A DNA stretch of 54,323 bases from Ectopseudomonas mendocina (GCF_007049795.1 NZ_SCFY01000028.1:1-54323); one strand, 5' to 3'. Positions 19,775 to 31,282 are shown, numbered from the stretch's first letter. Numbers and translations: made by a program. The notes: generated by a model from the letters alone, not told the origin.

Positions 19775-19798
19775 AAAAAGGCGCCCTGAGGCGCCTTT
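19775..19798 (-). terminator. Terminator downstream of slyD
   Basis: GGCGCC-loop-GGCGCC (loop TCAG on the minus strand) is flanked by AAA and followed by TTTTTC on the minus strand, about 65 bases past the slyD stop. It separates slyD from the glutathione peroxidase gene. Confidence 0.85.
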
Positions 19799-19864
19799 AT
19801 CGCAAGCTTGAGCTTAGCAGCGGTTGCTCCACTCGGAACGACCGCAAGTCGCCTGACAGGCAAC

Positions 19865-20350
19865 TTAGTGGTGGTGACCACCTTCGCCATGGATGTGACC
19901 GTGGGCCACTTCCTCTTCGCTGGCGTCACGCACGGCCACGACCTTGACCTTGAAGTTCAGGCGCTGGCCGGCCAGCGGGTGGTTGCCGTCGACAGTCACG
20001 TCGTCGCCGTCGATATCGCGGATGGTAACAATCTGCATGCTGCCGTCCGGGCCCGAAGCGTGGAACTGCATGCCCACTTCCAAGGTGTCGACGCCTTCGA
20101 ACATGGCGCGGCTCAGGGTCGCGACCAGCTCGGCGCTGTACTCACCGTAGGCTTCTTCCGGCTCGACGGAAACGTCCAGCTCATCGCCAACCTGCTTGCC
20201 AACCAGAGCCTTCTCGAGACCGGCGATGATATTGCCGGCACCATGCAGATAGACCAGCGGCGCGCCGCCAGTGGAGCTGTCGATCACCTCACCGGCATCG
20301 TTGGTCAGGGTATAGTCGATGGAGACGGCCTTGTTGGCGGCGATCAGCAT
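19865..20350 (-). CDS. slyD: FKBP-type peptidyl-prolyl isomerase SlyD
   Basis: SlyD is a cytoplasmic prolyl isomerase and chaperone with an insert-in-flap domain, and its histidine-rich tail binds Ni(II). The 161-residue protein has the FKBP half-sites (VSIDYTLTNDAGEVIDSS; GAGNIIAGLEKALVGKQVGDE), the IF domain (about 70-125), NHPLAGQRLNFKVKVV, and the short tail HGHIHGEGGHHH. The tail is much shorter than in E. coli SlyD. The ATG at 20350 is preceded by AGGTCTCCCC on the minus strand. It is divergent from the DUF3565-ackA-pta genes. Confidence 0.93.
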   Translation of the reverse strand: MLIAANKAVSIDYTLTNDAGEVIDSSTGGAPLVYLHGAGNIIAGLEKALVGKQVGDELDVSVEPEEAYGEYSAELVATLSRAMFEGVDTLEVGMQFHASGPDGSMQIVTIRDIDGDDVTVDGNHPLAGQRLNFKVKVVAVRDASEEEVAHGHIHGEGGHHH

Positions 20351-20361
20351 GGGGAGACCTT

Positions 20362-20646
20362 TTGCGAAAGATAAATGAACGAGCAAGTTTAACCAACGCC
20401 AGCCTGGATTGCGACCCAAGCCCGGACAAACGGGCCGTACGGATCGTTGATTTTCGTCAGGACGAGCACGGTGACTGGGTGGCAGTCTTATCCTGTGGCC
20501 ATACTCAGCATGTACGCCACCGTCCACCCTGGCAGAATCGGCCCTGGGTACTCGATCCCGAGCAGCGCCAAGTCAGGCAGGGAAGCCTCTTCCCCTGTGG
20601 CTGGTGCGCCATGGATCGGTCGCACGATGAATCCAAGGAAGCTTAA
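20362..20646 (+). CDS. DUF3565 small zinc-ribbon-like protein
   Basis: A 94-residue protein with the DUF3565 signature: VDFRQDEHGDWVAVLSCGHTQHVRHRPPW (about 28-57) and a C-terminal CGWC. The CGHxxHxRH cluster together with CxxC looks like a metal site. No function is known to me. The start is uncertain: a TTG at 20362 with GGGGAG upstream gives this length, and no in-frame ATG precedes the conserved part. The stop codon TAA abuts the ackA ATG directly, so the two are cotranscribed and probably translationally coupled. Confidence 0.7.
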   Translation: MRKINERASLTNASLDCDPSPDKRAVRIVDFRQDEHGDWVAVLSCGHTQHVRHRPPWQNRPWVLDPEQRQVRQGSLFPCGWCAMDRSHDESKEA

Positions 20647-21831
20647 ATGTCTGCACGCAACATTCTGGTGATCAACTGCGGCAGCTCGTCGATCAAGTTC
20701 GCCTTGGTCAACGAAGCGCAGGAAACCTTCATGCTCAGCGGCCTGGCCGAGCGTCTTGGCAGTCCCGAAGCGGTGCTGCACTGGCAACAAGGCGAACAAA
20801 AGGACAGCCTGGTTCTGCCGGGCGCCGACCACCGCCTGGCCCTGTCTCATCTTTTACCTGTGGTACAGCAGGCCGCAGCCGGTGAGCTGCACGGTATCGG
20901 CCACCGTGTGGTGCACGGCGGCGAGCACTTCTCCGGCGCCTCTCGCCTGGACGCTGCCAGCCTGCAGGCCATCCGCCAGGTCGCGCCGCTGGCTCCGCTG
21001 CACAATCCGGCCAACCTGCAAGGCATCGAAGCGGCGATGAAGCTGTTTCCCAACCTGGTGCAGGTGGCGGTGTTCGACACCGCCTTCCACCAGAGCCTGC
21101 CCGAGCACGCCTATCGCTATGCCGTACCGCACGCGCTCTACGCTGAGCATGGCGTACGCCGCTATGGCTTCCACGGCACCAGCCACCGTTACGTCAGCCG
21201 CAAGGCGGCGCAGATGAGCGGCCTGGCATTCGACACCAGCAGTTGGCTGGTGGCCCATCTGGGCAATGGCAGCTCCACCTGCGCCGTGGAGAATGGGCAC
21301 AGCCGCGACACCAGCATGGGGCTGACGCCGCTGGAGGGCCTGGTAATGGGCACGCGTAGTGGCGATGTCGACCCCAACCTGCACGGGCACCTGGCACGTA
21401 CCCTGGGCTGGAGCCTGGAGCGGATCGACAGCATGCTCAACAAGGACAGCGGCCTGCTCGGTCTATCCGGCCTGTCCAACGACATGCGCACGCTGGAGCA
21501 AGCCCGCGAACAGGGGCACGTCGGCGCGACCCTGGCCATCGAGGTGTTCTGCTACCGCCTGGCCAAATCGCTGGCCTCGATGAGCTGCGCGCTGCGCCGT
21601 CTCGACGGTCTGATCTTCACCGGCGGTATCGGCGAGAACTCCGCGCTGATCCGCAGCAAGACCCTGGACAATCTCGGCCTGCTCGGGCTGCGGCTGGACT
21701 CCCAGGCCAACGCCCGCTGCGTGCGCGGCGTCACCGGCGCCATTCACGCGGATGGTCATCCGCGCGTGCTGGTGGTACCGACCAACGAAGAGCGGCAGAT
21801 CGCCCTCGACACTCTTGCCCTGCTCGACTGA
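20647..21831 (+). CDS. ackA: Acetate kinase
   Basis: AckA interconverts acetate plus ATP with acetyl phosphate plus ADP. The 394-residue protein has the ASKHA-fold signatures: NCGSSSIKF (8-16), HRVVHGGEHF (substrate-binding Arg and His region), FHGTSHRYV (about 177), LGNGSSTCAV and FTGGIGENSALIR near 320. Length is normal. It is preceded without a gap by the DUF3565 gene (RBS AAGGAAG inside that gene's end) and followed by pta after nine bases. Together AckA and Pta form the acetate-acetyl phosphate-acetyl-CoA pathway. Confidence 0.97.
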   Translation: MSARNILVINCGSSSIKFALVNEAQETFMLSGLAERLGSPEAVLHWQQGEQKDSLVLPGADHRLALSHLLPVVQQAAAGELHGIGHRVVHGGEHFSGASRLDAASLQAIRQVAPLAPLHNPANLQGIEAAMKLFPNLVQVAVFDTAFHQSLPEHAYRYAVPHALYAEHGVRRYGFHGTSHRYVSRKAAQMSGLAFDTSSWLVAHLGNGSSTCAVENGHSRDTSMGLTPLEGLVMGTRSGDVDPNLHGHLARTLGWSLERIDSMLNKDSGLLGLSGLSNDMRTLEQAREQGHVGATLAIEVFCYRLAKSLASMSCALRRLDGLIFTGGIGENSALIRSKTLDNLGLLGLRLDSQANARCVRGVTGAIHADGHPRVLVVPTNEERQIALDTLALLD

Positions 21832-21840
21832 GGCTATTTC

Positions 21841-23934
<2,094 letters not shown>

Positions 23935-23950
23935 AGAGGGCGCAGGGTGT

Positions 23951-23973
23951 GCCCCGGCCGAAACAGCCGGGGC
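23951..23973 (+). terminator. GC-rich hairpin after pta, possible terminator
   Basis: GCCCCGGC and GCCGGGGC form a perfect 8-bp stem with loop CGAAACA, 16 bases after the pta stop. There is no T-run after it, so it may act as an mRNA-stabilising 3' structure or a rho-dependent site rather than an intrinsic terminator. Confidence 0.4.
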
Positions 23974-24162
23974 GCGCCAAGCGACCAAAACCTGACGGTC
24001 ATCACTGGCACTTGCAGGTCAGTGCACAACCGTTACCCTTGGCGCCGAACCAGCTCGCAGCACGGAACGCCGCAGCTCTTTCGACTGATACGGGGCGCAG
24101 AGAAAGCCCCTTTCTCAGGCTGCCCGCTGGGCGTGCAGCCTGCTTACGGAGGCGTTTGCCCG

Positions 24163-25059
24163 ATGCTGCACTTTCTTCCCGCGCCGCTGCGTGGCCTGAT
24201 CGCGAGCCTACTGTTGGCTCTCAACACCCTGTTCTGGTGCTGGCCGCTGTTCTTCGTCGCTCTGCTCAAACTGCTGCTGCCATTCGCGCCGATCCAACGC
24301 GCACTGCGCTTCGTCATGCACGGGATCGCCGAAAGCTGGATCGGCGTCAACAAATTCTGGATGCGCCTGGTTGGCCATATCGAATGGAATGTCCAGGGCC
24401 TGGAGCGCTTCGATACTCGTCACTCCTACCTGGTCACCAGCAACCACCAGAGCTGGGCGGATATCCTGGTGCTGCAGTACCTGCTCAACCGACGTATGCC
24501 GCTGCTGAAGTTCTTCCTCAAACAGGAGCTGATCTGGGTGCCGGTGATCGGCCTATGCTGGTGGGCGCTGGAGTTTCCCTTCATGAAGCGCTTCAGCAAG
24601 GAATACCTGGCCAAGTATCCGGAGAAGCGCGGCCAGGACCTGGCCACCACCCGCAAGGCCTGCGCGCGTTACAAGACCAACCCCGTGGCGGTGTTCAACT
24701 TCCTCGAGGGCACCCGCCTGACCCCGGCCAAGCATGCGCAGCAGCAGTCGCCTTTCAAGCACCTGCTCAAACCCAAGGCTGGCGGCATCGCCTTCGTGCT
24801 TGATGCCATGGGTGAACAGCTGCACGCCATCGTCAACGTCACCATCCACTATCCGCATGGCGTCCCTGGCTTCTGGGACTTGCTCTGTGGGCGCCTGGAT
24901 GCCGTGCAGGTGACTTTCAGACAGGTCGATATTCCGCGCGAGTTCATCGGCCGTAACTACGATCAGGATGACGACTACCGCCGGGCCTTCCAGCAATGGG
25001 TCAATCGTCTATGGGAAGAGAAGGACGCGGAGCTCGCCAACCTGCACCGTTCGGCGTAA
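24163..25059 (+). CDS. 1-acylglycerol-3-phosphate acyltransferase-like protein (YihG family)
   Basis: A 298-residue inner-membrane acyltransferase of the PlsC superfamily. It has one or two N-terminal hydrophobic helices (about 8-45), the catalytic HX4D motif in SNHQSWADI (about 93-101), and FNFLEGTRLTP (about 180-190), the glycerophosphate-binding block. Overall pattern fits E. coli YihG, a lysophosphatidic acid acyltransferase with distinct acyl-chain preference. The frame is open from 23947, but the ATG at 24163 has GGAGG upstream and gives the family length. The 228-base gap from pta suggests its own promoter, though none was clearly recognised. Confidence 0.88.
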   Translation: MLHFLPAPLRGLIASLLLALNTLFWCWPLFFVALLKLLLPFAPIQRALRFVMHGIAESWIGVNKFWMRLVGHIEWNVQGLERFDTRHSYLVTSNHQSWADILVLQYLLNRRMPLLKFFLKQELIWVPVIGLCWWALEFPFMKRFSKEYLAKYPEKRGQDLATTRKACARYKTNPVAVFNFLEGTRLTPAKHAQQQSPFKHLLKPKAGGIAFVLDAMGEQLHAIVNVTIHYPHGVPGFWDLLCGRLDAVQVTFRQVDIPREFIGRNYDQDDDYRRAFQQWVNRLWEEKDAELANLHRSA

Positions 25060-25129
25060 TCCAGACCTTCGGGGGCACCGTGCGTACCGCCCCGAATCCG
25101 CACCCCACGGGTATGCGTCGCTGTACCGA

Positions 25130-27277
25130 TCAGGGGGACGACAGGGGCAACTTGCTCCAATCCAGCAGCGCCGGCACCTGCATCGCGCTGCTGGGCGGCA
25201 CGCCTGGCGCCACCAGGAAACCCTGCATGATGCTGCAGTGGTGTTGCGTCAACCACTCACGCTGCGCCTGGGTTTCGACGCCTTCGGCGATGACCTCCAG
25301 ACCTAGGTGATGGCCGAGATCGATGATGGTACTGACCACCGCCGCATCACGGGGTGAGTCGAGCATGTTGGAAATGAACAGACGGTCGATCTTCAGCGTA
25401 TCGAGTTCGAAGTGACGCAGGTACGCCAATGATGAATAGCCGGTGCCGAAATCATCGATGGCAATCTTCACCCCCAGCTCGCGCAGATGACGTAACTGCG
25501 CCTGCGTCAGCTCCAGATCCTGCATCAGCGCGCTCTCGGTAACTTCCACCTCCAGTTGGCTGGGCTTCAGACCGTGAGCGTCGAGTACACGCTGTAGATC
25601 GGTCACCAGTTGCGGCATGCCGAACTGCACCGGGCTGACGTTGAGGCTGAGCACCATGTCCTCACCGAACTGTTGCTTGAACACGGCCAATTGCCTGGCA
25701 CCCTCAAGGAAGATCCATTCGCCGAGACGGTTGATCAGGCGGGTTTCCTCAAGCAGCGGAATGAACACGTTCGGCGCCACGGTACCGGCGACGCGATGCT
25801 GCCAGCGTAGCAAGGCTTCAAAGCCGCGCAGGCGTCCGCTATCCAGATGGAACTGCGGCTGATAGACCAGTACGAAGTCATCGTTCTCGATGGCGTGACG
25901 CAGGCTTTCTTCGAGCATCAGCCGCGAACGAGCGCGTCCGTTCATCTCCGGTGAGAAGAAGCGGTATTGCTGGCGACCGGCGCGTTTGGCTTCATACATC
26001 GCCATGTCGGCGGAACGCAGCAGGCCCTCCACGCTCTGCCCGCATTCAGGAAAGCAGGCGATGCCAACGCTGGCGCCGAGGGTGAAGTCCACACCATCGA
26101 GGGTGTGTCGCACCGAGACCAGTTCGATCAGCTTCTCAGCGACCTTGGCGGCGTCCTCGGGGTGGCCGAGGTTGTCCAGCAGCGCGGTGAATTCGTCACC
26201 ACCGATGCGCGCCAGGCTGTCATAGGGACGCAAGCAGGCCTTGAGCTGCTCACCGACACGGCGCAGCAACTGATCGCCGACATCATGGCCGAGCGAGTCA
26301 TTGATGCGCTTGAAACCGTCCAGGTCCAGGTACAGCACCGCGACGCGCTGACCGCTGCGCTCGATACGCGCCAACGCCGACTCCAGTGCCTGATGAAAGC
26401 CGCGACGATTGAGCAGGCCGGTCAGCGCGTCAGTGACCGCCTGTGACTCCAGTTGCGCGTGCAGATTACGCACCACCGACATATCCAGCGCGATCAGCAC
26501 CATCGCACGTTGCGGCCGCGGCAGTGGTGAGCAGGACAGCGCCACAGGCAGGCAACCACCCTTGAGCGTGCGCAACATCGCTTCGTGCACGCGATAGGTC
26601 GCCTCGCGCTTGAAGTGCAGATAGAACTCGGACTGCTGCCAGCCGCCTTCGCTGGCTGGATTCTTGAGAAACGACAGCAGATCGACGCCCTCTAGATCAC
26701 CTACCTCGCCATCGAGCATCTGCGCCATCGCGGGGTTGGCGAACTGAATGCGACCATCCTCGCCGACCACCAGAATACCCTCGGCGGCATTGGCCAGCAC
26801 CGAGGCGTTGAATGCCCTGGCGCGCTCAAGCTGCTGGGAAAGAGTCTGCAATTCACAGCGATTATGCTCGTGCTCCAGCAGGCTCTGAATCTTGTGGCGC
26901 AACACACTGGGGTCGAAGGGCTTGAGCATGAAGTCCACGGCACCGGTGCTATAACCACGCAATACGGCATCGTGGGTCTGCGCGATGGCGGATACGAAGA
27001 TGATTGGCGTCAATCGAGTACGCGGGTTGCCACGCATCAGGCGGGCGACTTCGAAGCCGTCCATACCCGGCATCTGCACGTCGAGCAGCACCAGCCCGAC
27101 ATCTTCTTCGAGCAGACAGCGCAGGGCCTCTTCACCAGAGCTGGCGCAACGCAGCAGCCACTCGCCATCCTCGAGCAGCGCCTGCATGGCCTCGAGGTTC
27201 TCCATACGGTCATCCACCACCAGCAGAACCTGCTTGGCGGGTACAGCGGCGTTCTTACTCTGCGCCCGGGCCATCAT
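25130..27277 (-). CDS. Response regulator with PAS, GGDEF and EAL domains
   Basis: A 715-residue cytoplasmic c-di-GMP protein. The receiver domain (about 15-135) has phosphoacceptor Asp66 in LLDVQMPGMDG; a PAS domain spans about 155-270; the GGDEF domain has an intact GGDEF at 359-363, with a product-inhibition RxxD site at 350-353; the EAL domain has its EAL at 487-489 and DDFGTGYSSL. Both catalytic signatures are intact, so it may make or hydrolyse c-di-GMP, or one domain may regulate the other. The ATG at 27277 has GGGGAG just upstream; a GTG at 27307 is the alternative. It starts 42 bases after the hybrid kinase gene ends, so the kinase is its likely partner. Confidence 0.92.
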   Translation of the reverse strand: MMARAQSKNAAVPAKQVLLVVDDRMENLEAMQALLEDGEWLLRCASSGEEALRCLLEEDVGLVLLDVQMPGMDGFEVARLMRGNPRTRLTPIIFVSAIAQTHDAVLRGYSTGAVDFMLKPFDPSVLRHKIQSLLEHEHNRCELQTLSQQLERARAFNASVLANAAEGILVVGEDGRIQFANPAMAQMLDGEVGDLEGVDLLSFLKNPASEGGWQQSEFYLHFKREATYRVHEAMLRTLKGGCLPVALSCSPLPRPQRAMVLIALDMSVVRNLHAQLESQAVTDALTGLLNRRGFHQALESALARIERSGQRVAVLYLDLDGFKRINDSLGHDVGDQLLRRVGEQLKACLRPYDSLARIGGDEFTALLDNLGHPEDAAKVAEKLIELVSVRHTLDGVDFTLGASVGIACFPECGQSVEGLLRSADMAMYEAKRAGRQQYRFFSPEMNGRARSRLMLEESLRHAIENDDFVLVYQPQFHLDSGRLRGFEALLRWQHRVAGTVAPNVFIPLLEETRLINRLGEWIFLEGARQLAVFKQQFGEDMVLSLNVSPVQFGMPQLVTDLQRVLDAHGLKPSQLEVEVTESALMQDLELTQAQLRHLRELGVKIAIDDFGTGYSSLAYLRHFELDTLKIDRLFISNMLDSPRDAAVVSTIIDLGHHLGLEVIAEGVETQAQREWLTQHHCSIMQGFLVAPGVPPSSAMQVPALLDWSKLPLSSP

Positions 27278-27319
27278 CACTCCCCTGTCCATCTGCCCTT
27301 GCACCACTTACTCCTGCCA

Positions 27320-30300
27320 TCAGGTTAGCCCATCGCCAGGCGAAGGTATGGTCGGCATACCCAGCCAGCGCTCCAGCAATGCCAGCAGCTCATCGCGTTT
27401 GATCGGCTTGGCCATGTAGTCATCCGCGCCTGCGGTGATGCACTTCTCTCGGTCACCCTTCATGGCATGAGCGGTAAGCGCGATGATCGGGATGACGCAT
27501 CCATGCTCCTGCTTGAGCAGGCGCGTGGCGGTATAGCCGTCCATGTTGGGCATGGCCATATCCATGAGGATCAAGTCGAACGGCTCACGCTGGTAAGTGA
27601 CAATGGCCTCGATGCCGTCCTTGGCGGAACTGACGCGCAGCCCCACTTCATCCAGCAACGCCGTCAGCGCATAGACGTTACGCACATCGTCATCCACCAG
27701 CAGGATAAGTTTTCCCTGCAACGGATTGAGCCGTGCCTGGGCCGGTTGCGGCGCACGCACGTCACCGAGGAAGCCCTGTACCGCCTGGCATAGCGCATCG
27801 GTGTCATCACCATGCTTGCGCACCACCACGGCGCTGTAGCGGCGCAGGCGCTGCAGGGTCTGTTGCGTGACGTCCACACCGGTATTGATCACCACGCGCG
27901 TGCCCTGCAACGGGCGCACCTGGTTGAGGCTGTCGAGCAGAGCGAAACCATCCTGATCCGGCAGGTCGAGATCGATCACCAGCGCGCAGAACTGCCCCTG
28001 CGCATAAGCCTCGCGCGCCTGCTCGCCATCGGCGCAGGCGACGACCTGGAAGCCCAGCTCCGTCAGTTGCTCGCGGTAATGCTCGCGCTCTACCTCGACA
28101 TCCTCCACCAACAGCAATGCCTGCTCGTGTTGTTCACCGTGCTGCACCTCGATGAACACCTGCTCCAGTTCATCACGGCCAATGGGTTTGACCAGATAGC
28201 GAGTGCCATCATCGTTCCAACCCACCGGTTGCGGGACACAGGAGATGATGTGCACCGGCGTATGCCGATGGTTCGGCTGGGCGCGCAGACGACGGAACAG
28301 CTGCCAGCCACTCAGATCAGGCAACAGGATGTCGAGGATCACCGCGTTGAACGACTCCTGCTGCAACAGCCCCAATGCCTGCAGACCAGTACGGCAATGC
28401 ACGCTGGAAAACCCATGGGAGTGAGCCTCCTCGGCAATCACCGCAGCAAAATTGGCATCGTCCTCGACGATCAGCAGCGGCGGGCCGTCACCTGCGCGCT
28501 GCGGCCCCTCCACCGGGGCCTCGACGCTAAGCGGTCCAGCCTGTACCGGCAACCTGACGGTGAAGGTAGACCCCTGCCCCGGCGCACTTTGCAGGCTGAT
28601 ATCGCCATCCAGAGCCAGCACCAGCTGACGGGTGATGGCCAGCCCCAGCCCAGTGCCGCCGAAACGCCGACTGGTGGAGCCGTCGATCTGTTGAAAGGCT
28701 TGGAACACCTGTTCATGTTGCGCAGGGTCGATACCGATACCGGTGTCACGCACGCTGAAACTCAGCAACTCGCGCTCATCATCTTGGCGCCCCTGGCTAC
28801 CGACAGTCAGGGTGACCTCGCCCTGGTCGGTGAATTTCAGCGCGTTGGACAGCAGGTTGCGCAGTATCTGATGCAGGCGCACGCGGTCGGTGTGAATGAC
28901 GCGTGGTACCCCGGCCTCCAGCTGGGTGTGCAGACGCAAGCCCTTGAGCTCGGCCATCGGCCGCAGGCTGGCGTCGAGTTCCACCAGCACGTCCTGCATG
29001 TTGATCGGCTCAAGCTTGAGCTGCATGCGCCCCGACTCAACCTTGGCCAGGTCGAGTACATCGTTGATCAGTTGCAGCAGATCGCTGCCAGCGCGGTGAA
29101 CAATATCAGCATGTTTGCTCTGCTTCTCGGTCAGATTTCCCGCCAGGTTCTGCCGCAGTTGGTCACTGAGAATGAGGATACTGTTGAGCGGCGTGCGCAG
29201 CTCATGGGACATGTTGGCGAGAAACTCGGACTTGTAGCGGTTGGCCAACAGCAGTTGTTCGGCCTGCTCACGCAGTTTCTGCTCGGCAGCCTTGCGCTCG
29301 CTGATGTCGATGATCACCGCCTGCACCAGGTTCTCGTCGCCACTGCGAATCGGCGACAGACCCACCTCCAGAGGAATCATGCGGCCCTCACGATGCTGAC
29401 CGAACAGTTCACGATTGCTGCCCATGCGGCGCTGCTCGGGCATCGCCTGATAGCCCCGCCGCATTGCTACATGGCTGCCACGCTGCGCGTCGGGCAGCAA
29501 CATTTCCACCGGTTCGCCGAGCAGCACCTGACGCTCGTAGCCGAACAGCAGCTCGGTCTGTCGATTGACCATGGCAATGCGTCCCAGGCCATCGACCAGC
29601 ACGATGGCATTGGGCGAGGCCTCGACCACCAACCGGAAGCGCTCCTCGGCCACCTTGCGCGCACGCAGGTCCACCAGGTTGATAAGGTAGCTGCTGCCTT
29701 CGTGCAGCGGATTTAGGCTGATGCTGACCGGAATCGACTCGCCGCGCAGCGTCCGCACCATGCGCTCGTCACTCTCGGCCAACTGTGCCTGCAAGTCTTT
29801 CGGTGACTCGATATTGGGCAGGACGCGCAACACGGTCTCACCCGGTAAGGCATTGAGCGGGCAATCGAACAGCTCGGCGGCGCTGCGATTGGCCATTTCG
29901 ATGCGCCCCCTGTCATCACAGAGCAGAGTCGCCACCGGCAGCCGTTCGACCAACAGACGAAAGCGCTCTTCGCGCTCGCGCAGGGCCACGGCAGCCCGCT
30001 CACTGATCTGCAGTTTGCGCTCGCGCTGATGGAGAAAACCGCCGACCAGAATTGACAGAAGCAGTGTCGCCGCCAAACCAGCCCAGAGTCCGAGCGTACC
30101 GGTACGATCGACCAGACCGCGCTCGTACTCGGGTGTGCCGATGACCTCCAAGTCCCAGATACGGCCGTACAGCGGCAACTCCATGTGCTTCTGAAAACGC
30201 GGCTTCCAGCCGTTAGCATGGGGTTCGCCGCCCAGCAACTGAGCATCCGATGCCTGCAGATCCCTCAGCAGAATGTCGAAACGCCGTGCCTGACCACCCA

Positions 30301-31036
30301 GGATGCCCTCGATCAAATCGTGGCTACGAAACGCGCCATGGACTGTTCCCAGCAGCGCAGCGCGACGCTGCTCCACCGTATTGAGTGGCACGCCAGGACG
30401 AAAGACCGGAAGAAACAGCAGCACCCCCTGCTGCACGTTGACATCGATTTCCTGGCGTAACACCACCGGCCCACTCAGGCTGGCATCACCGCTCTCAAGG
30501 CTGCGCTCGATGGCCTGAAGGCGGATCGCCTCGCTGAGCATGTCGAAACCAAGTACGCGCCGGTTACGCCAATCCAGAGGACTGACGTAATCGATGGGCA
30601 AGTAGTACTCGCGCTCCCCCTCGGGAAACACCTGATAGTCGAGGCGCTCATCCGCTTTCAGCTCGGCTCGAAAATCGTCTAACTGCGCGTGGCTAAGGTA
30701 GCGCGACCAGGCGACGGCCTGTATTCCCGGATAGCGATCCTGCAATTGCAGCTGATCCAGTGCCCGCTCCCACTCAATGGGAGAAACCCGGTCACTCCCG
30801 TTCATCAGCCCCGAAACGCCACGCAGGACCATTTCATAAGCCTGCATGCGCGCCATCACTCGCTGACCAATATCCTGCGCCTCAAGCGCAAAGCGATGCT
30901 GACTATCTTCCCGCTCACGTTCCTGCAGGGTATTCCACTGCCAATAAATCAACCCACCCAGCCCGATAAACAGGCCAAGTGCAGCCAGCAGCGGTGTCCA
31001 GGGCCTTGGCGGCCGCTCGACAGCTCTGTCGTCCAT
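27320..31036 (-). CDS. Membrane hybrid histidine kinase: CHASE-PAS-PAS-HK-REC-REC-REC
   Basis: A 1238-residue inner-membrane sensor kinase. A transmembrane helix (about 14-32) precedes an extracytoplasmic CHASE domain (about 60-300, with RYPGIQAVAWSRY and YYLPIDYVSP) and a second helix (about 315-335). Two PAS domains follow (about 355-460 and 465-585). The dimerisation domain carries phospho-His611 in FLANMSHELRTPLNS; an HATPase_c domain ends with FGGTGLGLAI. Three receiver domains come last (LLIVEDD, LLLVEDV and LLVDDD starts; phosphoacceptors in VILDILLPD, LVIDLDLPD and LILMDMAMPN). No Hpt domain is visible. The ATG at 31036 has GGAGCG upstream. The ligand of CHASE cannot be read. Confidence 0.92.
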   Translation of the reverse strand: MDDRAVERPPRPWTPLLAALGLFIGLGGLIYWQWNTLQEREREDSQHRFALEAQDIGQRVMARMQAYEMVLRGVSGLMNGSDRVSPIEWERALDQLQLQDRYPGIQAVAWSRYLSHAQLDDFRAELKADERLDYQVFPEGEREYYLPIDYVSPLDWRNRRVLGFDMLSEAIRLQAIERSLESGDASLSGPVVLRQEIDVNVQQGVLLFLPVFRPGVPLNTVEQRRAALLGTVHGAFRSHDLIEGILGGQARRFDILLRDLQASDAQLLGGEPHANGWKPRFQKHMELPLYGRIWDLEVIGTPEYERGLVDRTGTLGLWAGLAATLLLSILVGGFLHQRERKLQISERAAVALREREERFRLLVERLPVATLLCDDRGRIEMANRSAAELFDCPLNALPGETVLRVLPNIESPKDLQAQLAESDERMVRTLRGESIPVSISLNPLHEGSSYLINLVDLRARKVAEERFRLVVEASPNAIVLVDGLGRIAMVNRQTELLFGYERQVLLGEPVEMLLPDAQRGSHVAMRRGYQAMPEQRRMGSNRELFGQHREGRMIPLEVGLSPIRSGDENLVQAVIIDISERKAAEQKLREQAEQLLLANRYKSEFLANMSHELRTPLNSILILSDQLRQNLAGNLTEKQSKHADIVHRAGSDLLQLINDVLDLAKVESGRMQLKLEPINMQDVLVELDASLRPMAELKGLRLHTQLEAGVPRVIHTDRVRLHQILRNLLSNALKFTDQGEVTLTVGSQGRQDDERELLSFSVRDTGIGIDPAQHEQVFQAFQQIDGSTSRRFGGTGLGLAITRQLVLALDGDISLQSAPGQGSTFTVRLPVQAGPLSVEAPVEGPQRAGDGPPLLIVEDDANFAAVIAEEAHSHGFSSVHCRTGLQALGLLQQESFNAVILDILLPDLSGWQLFRRLRAQPNHRHTPVHIISCVPQPVGWNDDGTRYLVKPIGRDELEQVFIEVQHGEQHEQALLLVEDVEVEREHYREQLTELGFQVVACADGEQAREAYAQGQFCALVIDLDLPDQDGFALLDSLNQVRPLQGTRVVINTGVDVTQQTLQRLRRYSAVVVRKHGDDTDALCQAVQGFLGDVRAPQPAQARLNPLQGKLILLVDDDVRNVYALTALLDEVGLRVSSAKDGIEAIVTYQREPFDLILMDMAMPNMDGYTATRLLKQEHGCVIPIIALTAHAMKGDREKCITAGADDYMAKPIKRDELLALLERWLGMPTIPSPGDGLT

Positions 31037-31238
31037 TCGCGCTCCTTCGGTCATCCAGAACCAACGCGCACGGGGCATCCGCGCGCGGACATCACAGAAC
31101 CACAGCAAGCATTCTAGTCAGGTTTTGAATGAGTGGCCTTTAGCCACAAGAGACAAGACGGGCGGTCACAAAGACTGTCGGAAACACCCTCTAGCACCTA
31201 GCCGAAAGACGTCAGCAGCGGTGCTTGTCAAACGACAT

Positions 31239-31263
31239 AAAAAAGCCTCCCAGAGGGAGGCTT
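31239..31263 (-). terminator. Terminator of the downstream OmpA-type lipoprotein gene
   Basis: Read on the minus strand, GCCTCCC-TCT-GGGAGGC runs into TTTTTT, about 20 bases past the stop of the lipoprotein gene ending at 31283. Clear rho-independent terminator. Confidence 0.9.
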
Positions 31264-31282
31264 CGTTCAACGCAATGCGGCC

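Noticed and set aside
19687..19929. An 81-residue extension of the glutathione peroxidase toward slyD.
   Set aside because: It would run through the slyD terminator and into the slyD 3' end; homology begins at MSAFHDLNL.
23951..24162. A possible 72-residue N-terminal extension of the acyltransferase from 23947.
   Set aside because: The extension includes the pta 3' hairpin, lacks a ribosome-binding site and is not membrane-like; the ATG at 24163 has GGAGG upstream and fits the family.
27812..29716. A 634-codon plus-strand frame inside the hybrid kinase gene.
   Set aside because: It lies wholly opposite the kinase and receiver-coding region, is low-complexity His/Gln/Leu-rich as antisense GC-rich frames are, and has no recognisable motif.
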